A model generated the notes under the pieces. It searched no databases, was not told where the DNA came from, and saw only the letters and a list, made by a program, of their open reading frames with translations. From positions 1 through 12,619 of the forward strand of contig CALIMD010000347.1 of NCBI GenBank assembly GCA_938028645.1: a DNA stretch of 12,619 bases. The letters are read 5' to 3'. Source of the stretch: an uncultured Alphaproteobacteria bacterium (GTDB taxonomy: Bacteria > Pseudomonadota > Alphaproteobacteria > Thalassobaculales > Thalassobaculaceae). How positions within the stretch are numbered: position 1 is the first letter of the stretch; every line of letters begins with the position of its first letter. The position numbers and the translations under genes are program-made. Positions 8,954 to 12,619 of this stretch are shown one piece after another.

Positions 8954-9996
8954 TTTGAACCAACGGTATTCAGATCAATTTCTGCATTTACAGCGTCCTC
9001 GGGGACATTATTTAGTAACCATTCCTGTAGTGGTCTCATATGAGGCTGAGTGAGATTTGCTAGCGTATGGTTCCATAATCTTGGAATATGGGCTAAATAT
9101 TGATGATTACCGTATTTTAAAGATTGTCGGGTGAATATCCCAAACACCTTTAGTGCACGTTGGGTTCCTAGAGCATAATACGCGTTCATAAAATTTTCTT
9201 GATTGATATTACTTCCTATTCCATCAAGATACCTATCGAGTATTTTATCCTTAAGAGCAGGCTTTATATCCCTTCGAGAGTCTTGAAGTAAGGACACCAC
9301 ATCGTAGCTGGCCGGGCCTTGAACTGCATCTTGAAAGTCTAGCAACCCACACGAACCTAAATTATCCCGGTCCGACAAATGCATGAGGTTATCCACATGA
9401 TAATCCCTCAAGACCAGTATACTTTGCGATCCATCAACAAATTGTTTGAGGCATATTTTCCACAACGATAAAAATTCTTTTCTCATGGAATCTGACACTT
9501 GGATTTTTAATCTTGGGACTAAATACCAGTCCAAAAACAACAGTACTTCCTCGAGAAATTTTTGGCTATCGTATTTCGGCAGAAACGTAATTTCTTCTCT
9601 ATAATTTCTGCGCCCCAAGTCAATTAGTAAGTCAATTGCCAAATGGTACAAACACAGTTCATCTTTGTCTTCGGATAGTGCTTTTGTGTATGTTTCATTG
9701 CCGAAATCTTCCAGAATTAAAAATCCGTTCATAGAATCGACTTTCAACACTCTAGGGGCACTGAAACCATAGCCATTCAATAGTTTGGAGATTTCTATAA
9801 ACGGTCTCGTATCTTCTTTTTCTGGAGGTGCATCCATCACAACAAAACTGACTTCGTTTGCCTTGACTCTAAAATAACGCCGAAAAGAACAATCATCCGC
9901 AAGGGGGGTGACTTGAAAGTCCCCTAATGCATTTTTCTTCAAAAATTTTTGGAGAAGTAAGAATCTTTGCTCACTTTCTCGGATTTCCATTTTCAA
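8944..9996 (-). CDS. amgK: Aminoglycoside-phosphotransferase-fold sugar kinase, probable N-acetylmuramate/N-acetylglucosamine kinase AmgK
   Basis: This 350-residue protein has the phosphotransferase (APH/choline kinase) fold. The catalytic loop is LRDYHVDNLM, with D198 the likely base and N203 a metal ligand, and the second metal site is LLDFQDA (D220), followed by GPASYDVVSLLQD. LRDYH in place of HxD and the DFQDA segment match my memory of alphaproteobacterial AmgK-like proteins. AmgK phosphorylates the anomeric carbon of MurNAc (and GlcNAc) released from peptidoglycan; MurU next door would then make UDP-MurNAc, bypassing the MurA/MurB route. Databases may label such proteins aminoglycoside phosphotransferase, but nothing here indicates antibiotic resistance. 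The TTG at 9996 is favoured: it shares TTGA with the tsaE stop and has GAGGG at 10006–10010, nine bases upstream. An ATG two codons later (9990) is the alternative. Confidence 0.85.
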   Translation of the reverse strand: MKMEIRESEQRFLLLQKFLKKNALGDFQVTPLADDCSFRRYFRVKANEVSFVVMDAPPEKEDTRPFIEISKLLNGYGFSAPRVLKVDSMNGFLILEDFGNETYTKALSEDKDELCLYHLAIDLLIDLGRRNYREEITFLPKYDSQKFLEEVLLFLDWYLVPRLKIQVSDSMRKEFLSLWKICLKQFVDGSQSILVLRDYHVDNLMHLSDRDNLGSCGLLDFQDAVQGPASYDVVSLLQDSRRDIKPALKDKILDRYLDGIGSNINQENFMNAYYALGTQRALKVFGIFTRQSLKYGNHQYLAHIPRLWNHTLANLTQPHMRPLQEWLLNNVPEDAVNAEIDLNTVGSKCF

Positions 9997-10490
9997 GCTG
10001 AAACACCCTCACTGTTTTTTATGTTAAGATGTTGCCATTTCGCTGGTCCACGAAGTGTTATCATGCGCTCTTCCAGATATGTTGAAAACTCGAAATGAAT
10101 TTCTAATCTTTTTTTGGGTAAAAGTTTAATTGCTTTTTCTGGCCACTCGATAAGAACAATACCGTTAGAAAACGCATCTTCTATTCCCAGTTCTATCACC
10201 TCATCTTCCGCAGAGACCCGGTAAAGATCATAATGCCAAATTTCAACCGTATTGGACTGTCTCATTATTTGATAGTTTTGAACCAATGTATATGTCGGAC
10301 TTGGCACCTCTTGTTTAGAATTTGTCAGGCTTCTTATAAAAGCACGGCAAAAACTGGTTTTAACAACGCCAAGATCACCAAACAAACAAATAACATCGCC
10401 AACACCTGACAAAGAAGCTACAGTCTCAGCAAAGAATTTTGTTTCGGCTTCGCTTTTGATTTTAAATTTATCAATAAAAGAGACGTCCAT
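9993..10490 (-). CDS. tsaE: tRNA threonylcarbamoyladenosine biosynthesis ATPase TsaE, with an atypical Walker A motif
   Basis: TsaE (YjeE) is the small P-loop ATPase that works with TsaB and TsaD to make t6A37 in tRNAs that read ANN codons. The protein is about 165 residues, a usual length. Family motifs are SEAET near the N-terminus, PSPTYTLVQNY, HYDLYR and LIEWPEKA. The Walker A motif reads GDLGVVKT instead of the family's GDLGAGKT, so the glycine just before the lysine is valine (codon at 10362–10364); the lysine and threonine remain. The rest of the protein looks intact, so this is either a tolerated variant, a damaged ATPase or a base-calling error. I prefer the ATG at 10490, with AGG four bases upstream; a GTG at 10508 would add six residues but has no ribosome binding site. 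It is the first gene of the five-gene run and ends in a TTGA overlap with amgK. Confidence 0.93.
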   Translation of the reverse strand: MDVSFIDKFKIKSEAETKFFAETVASLSGVGDVICLFGDLGVVKTSFCRAFIRSLTNSKQEVPSPTYTLVQNYQIMRQSNTVEIWHYDLYRVSAEDEVIELGIEDAFSNGIVLIEWPEKAIKLLPKKRLEIHFEFSTYLEERMITLRGPAKWQHLNIKNSEGVSA

Positions 10491-10508
10491 ATAACCTATC
10501 TTTATCAC

Positions 10509-10760
10509 CGTATGAATTATAAATCATTTGTAAAACAACCACAGCCAGTTTCTATTGGGGAGAATTGATGTTCTTGGTAATTTTTACAAGTACCTTAATG
10601 TATCTACCGGAAACGATGATACTTTTAGGATATTTTCGGGTGTCTGCTTGCTAAGGCCTGTCGGCGAATCGCTGATACGTAATACGATTTTTCGTCGTGA
10701 TAATGGAATGATTAAATATTAGCGTGGAGACCGAACCTAGGTAATTTTTATTCCAAGCGA
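10509..10760 (-). other. Intergenic region between hyuB and tsaE
   Basis: This is the longest gap in the window (252 bases). It separates the hyuAB pair from the tsaE operon, both on the minus strand, so it should contain the end of one transcript and the promoter of the next. A TATAAT lies near its left end. I see no convincing GC-rich hairpin with a T tract after the hyuB stop; GCGAATCGC near 10663–10671 is only a four-base stem. No tRNA or known RNA family is recognisable. On the plus strand there is a 28-codon reading frame at 10568–10654 with GGGGAG upstream, unproven as a gene. Confidence 0.6.
10516..10521 (-). promoter_or_regulatory. Possible −10 box for the tsaE–addA operon
   Basis: The minus strand reads a perfect TATAAT about 25 bases upstream of the preferred tsaE ATG, which would give a short leader of roughly 19 bases. 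No good −35 hexamer lies 16–18 bases further upstream (CTGTGG at 17 is poor); TTGTTT is present but only 11 bases away. The position ahead of the first operon gene supports the call, the missing −35 weakens it. Confidence 0.35.
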
Positions 10761-12443
10761 CTAATTTTTATAAAAGTTTCTCAAAAATTTATCGCTAAAT
10801 TTTCCAGAAACTTTATCGGATCTTATCAATTCCTTTGACCTTTTTTTGGGATCACCATAGCCGCCCGCTCCCGGTGTATTTACTACCAGTGCCTGGTTCG
10901 GCTTTAATGGCATATCCGGTGGTTTATGGGATAATTGTATAGGCAGACACTGATCCTCTTCCAACCAGAAACTACCACTTTGACCTGAACATCCGTCGAA
11001 AATTCCCCAGGGGCTATTTCTAAACCTCTCCCCCACACCGTTAAATATGCATGTGTGGCCTATTGGTCGAACGACGCGTTGCAGCCCCAATCCTCCACGA
11101 TATTTTCCAGCACCGCCTGAATCTGGGATAAAACCATACCGATCAACGCGCAGTGGATACTCCATCTCTATCGCCTCTATCGGCAAATTAGAGGTGTTGG
11201 TGATATGGACTTGCACACCATCTTTACCGTCGCGATCATTTCGACCTCCAAATCCACCGCCAAGAGTTTCTAGGTAAACATAAGGTTCTCCAGTTTCAGG
11301 ATCGTTACCCGCAAAAACTGCCATTGTATTTGCTCCATTGGCAGCGCCAACGGCTGCCTCAGGTAATGCTGATGATAAAGCGCCAATAACAACATCAATT
11401 ATTCTTTGGGACGTATGGGCTCGAGCTGCAACTGAAGCTGGGGCGATACAACTCACCATTGTTCCCATAGGAGCGACTACCTCAACTGCATCCAATACTC
11501 CCTGATTATTGGGAATCTCTGGGTCCAGCATAGCCTTTAAGACATAGCACACGGCCGCTTTGGTGCCATGTAATGGTATATTGATGTTTCCTGGCGTCTG
11601 CGGGGAAGTACCCGCAAAATCAAATAATGCTGATTTTCCTTTTATCGTAGCAGTTAAGTTTATCGGAACGTTTACAGCTTCTCTACCATCATCATCCATT
11701 ACATCTTCGAACCGGTATACTCCATCGGGAATGAGAGTGATGGCTGAAAGCATCCGTTCGTACGTTCTGTCTATAATCTCGTTAAAAACATTTCTTATCA
11801 CATCACCCGAATATTTATTTATCATTTCAAATAGACGCCTTGCAGCTAAATGCAGTGCTGAAAATTGAGCATTATAATCTCCTCTACGTTCCTCTCTAAC
11901 GCGAACATTGAGCAACAATATGTCAAAAATGTCCTGATCTAATTTTCCTTTCCTAAATAACTTTACAACTGGTATGCGCAAACCCTCTTGATAGATATCT
12001 TTCATTCCCCCGGCCATCGAGCCTGGAGACATACCCCCAATATCCGCATGATGAGCAATATTACAAACAAAACCGAGTAATTGCCCATCTGCGAAAACAG
12101 GCATGGCTAAACTAACATCCGGAAGATGTGTCCCTCCCCCTTCGTGAGGGTCATTAGCCGCGAAAATATCCCCCTCCGTTATCTCTTCTAAAGGAAATTT
12201 TTTGAATATTGCTTTCATCTGGCCCAGAACGGAAGCGATATGCACAGGAATACTATTGGCCGCCTGCGCAACAAGTCGTCCCGTCCTATCAACTATCGCA
12301 CAGGAGTGATCGTGTCGTTCTTTTATATTCGTTGAATATGCACTTTTCATCAAAGCTATGAAAGCTTCATCTACTACCGACTGGAGTCCATTCGATAATA
12401 TTTCAATGGTCACCGGATCAAGCTTTATTAACTCTTTTTTCAT
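10761..12443 (-). CDS. hyuB: Hydantoinase B/oxoprolinase family protein HyuB
   Basis: This 560-residue protein is a full-length member of the hydantoinase B family, which includes the B subunits of N-methylhydantoinases, the C-terminal half of ATP-dependent 5-oxoprolinase and subunits of acetone and acetophenone carboxylases. Visible signatures are LDPVTIEIL at the start, NDPHEGGGTHLPD (97–109), HHADIGGMSPGS (131–142, likely including metal ligands), QEGLRIP, GGFGGRNDRDG, a GGAGKYRGGLG segment, GERFRNSPWG and NTPGAGGYGDP near the end. The last 28 or so residues after GYGDP are basic and not conserved as far as I can tell. The substrate cannot be assigned from sequence: hydantoin, 5-oxoproline analogue or a ketone carboxylation are all possible. 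The ATG at 12443 shares its A with the hyuA stop (TAATG) and has AAGG seven bases upstream inside hyuA, so the subunits are translationally coupled. Confidence 0.92.
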   Translation of the reverse strand: MKKELIKLDPVTIEILSNGLQSVVDEAFIALMKSAYSTNIKERHDHSCAIVDRTGRLVAQAANSIPVHIASVLGQMKAIFKKFPLEEITEGDIFAANDPHEGGGTHLPDVSLAMPVFADGQLLGFVCNIAHHADIGGMSPGSMAGGMKDIYQEGLRIPVVKLFRKGKLDQDIFDILLLNVRVREERRGDYNAQFSALHLAARRLFEMINKYSGDVIRNVFNEIIDRTYERMLSAITLIPDGVYRFEDVMDDDGREAVNVPINLTATIKGKSALFDFAGTSPQTPGNINIPLHGTKAAVCYVLKAMLDPEIPNNQGVLDAVEVVAPMGTMVSCIAPASVAARAHTSQRIIDVVIGALSSALPEAAVGAANGANTMAVFAGNDPETGEPYVYLETLGGGFGGRNDRDGKDGVQVHITNTSNLPIEAIEMEYPLRVDRYGFIPDSGGAGKYRGGLGLQRVVRPIGHTCIFNGVGERFRNSPWGIFDGCSGQSGSFWLEEDQCLPIQLSHKPPDMPLKPNQALVVNTPGAGGYGDPKKRSKELIRSDKVSGKFSDKFLRNFYKN

Positions 12444-12619
12444 TACTTAACCTTTATTATTAAATTACCCGAACCATCGACTTTGACTGCATCGCCCGGA
12501 AATATAACCGTTACCGCGTCCAATTGCTCAATAATCGCAGGCCCAACTAATGCGTGACCAAATCTCAAATCACCACGAGAATATATGGGTGTTTTCGAAG
12601 GTTTATTGGGCTCAAACCA
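12443..12619 (-). CDS. hyuA: Hydantoinase A/oxoprolinase family protein HyuA, C-terminal fragment (continues beyond the window)
   Basis: The last 58 codons and TAA stop of a gene running into the right edge are visible. The peptide contains PIYSRGDLRFGHALVGPAII, then EQLDAVTVIFPGD and a GSGNLIIK ending. This matches the C-terminal pattern of HyuA-type subunits: a G-x-x-x-x-GPAI-x-E core followed by a threonine/valine-rich strand, PG, and a final G-N-L-x-I strand. HyuA is the ATP-binding partner of HyuB, and the one-base TAATG overlap with hyuB makes the pairing firm. The ATPase core lies outside the window, so intactness and substrate class cannot be judged. Confidence 0.88.
   Translation of the reverse strand, partial: WFEPNKPSKTPIYSRGDLRFGHALVGPAIIEQLDAVTVIFPGDAVKVDGSGNLIIKVK

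Noticed and set aside
8754..9053. 99-codon plus-strand frame across the murU–amgK junction
   Set aside because: It is antisense to two well-supported overlapping genes and the peptide matches no family I know.
8944..9996. Aminoglycoside resistance phosphotransferase
   Set aside because: The fold matches, but the LRDYH and DFQDA motifs and the overlap with a MurU-like gene fit the AmgK sugar kinase group; nothing points to drug modification.
10655..10700. Short palindromes (GCGAATCGC and CGATTTTTCG) after hyuB
   Set aside because: The stems are only three or four bases, with no properly placed T tract, so I do not call a terminator or operator.
10509..10760. tRNA or other structured RNA gene in the gap
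   Set aside because: I could not find a cloverleaf, a TTCGA-type T arm or any riboswitch core on either strand.
11560..11868. 102-codon plus-strand frame
   Set aside because: It is antisense to conserved hyuB coding sequence and shows no independent coding signature.
1..12619. CRISPR array, insertion sequence, prophage or defence island
   Set aside because: No regularly spaced repeats, transposase motifs, integrase or phage genes are visible; AddAB is an ordinary host repair enzyme.

Overview
The window looks like chromosome from a moderately AT-rich alphaproteobacterium. The evidence is the gene order tsaE–amgK–murU–addB–addA–trxA facing folC, an arrangement I recall as widespread in that class, together with AddA and AddB proteins of the alphaproteobacterial type. 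Small gaps, overlapping genes and low GC (around 40 % by eye) would fit a streamlined, perhaps marine lineage, but this placement is inference.

Layout from left to right. Positions 1–1219 (+) hold folC, whose 5' end lies outside the window. It converges on trxA (1242–1565, −) with only 22 bases between them. A 94-base AT-rich gap separates trxA from a tightly packed minus-strand run transcribed right to left: tsaE (10490–9993), amgK-like kinase (9996–8944), murU-like nucleotidyltransferase (8953–8189), addB (8180–5136) and addA (5133–1660). Successive genes overlap by a few bases or are separated by 2–8 bases, so this is almost certainly one translationally coupled operon. A 252-base gap (10509–10760) lies between tsaE and a second minus-strand pair: hyuB (12443–10761) and the last 58 codons of hyuA (12619–12443), coupled by a TAATG overlap.

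Functionally the operon joins three housekeeping tasks. TsaE serves t6A tRNA modification. AmgK and MurU together would salvage N-acetylmuramate to UDP-MurNAc. AddAB is the helicase–nuclease that processes double-strand breaks for RecA. trxA (disulfide reductant) and folC (folate polyglutamylation) are neighbours rather than pathway partners. The hyuAB pair is metabolic and sits beyond what looks like the edge of the conserved block.

I found no clear new defence or mobile system. The most unusual sequence feature is the TsaE Walker A motif, which reads GDLGVVKT: the glycine before the catalytic lysine, normally invariant, is replaced by valine. Other points worth checking are the start-codon choices at the TTGA junctions, a possible 28-codon ORF in the tsaE–hyuB gap, and a methionine after the cis-proline of thioredoxin.
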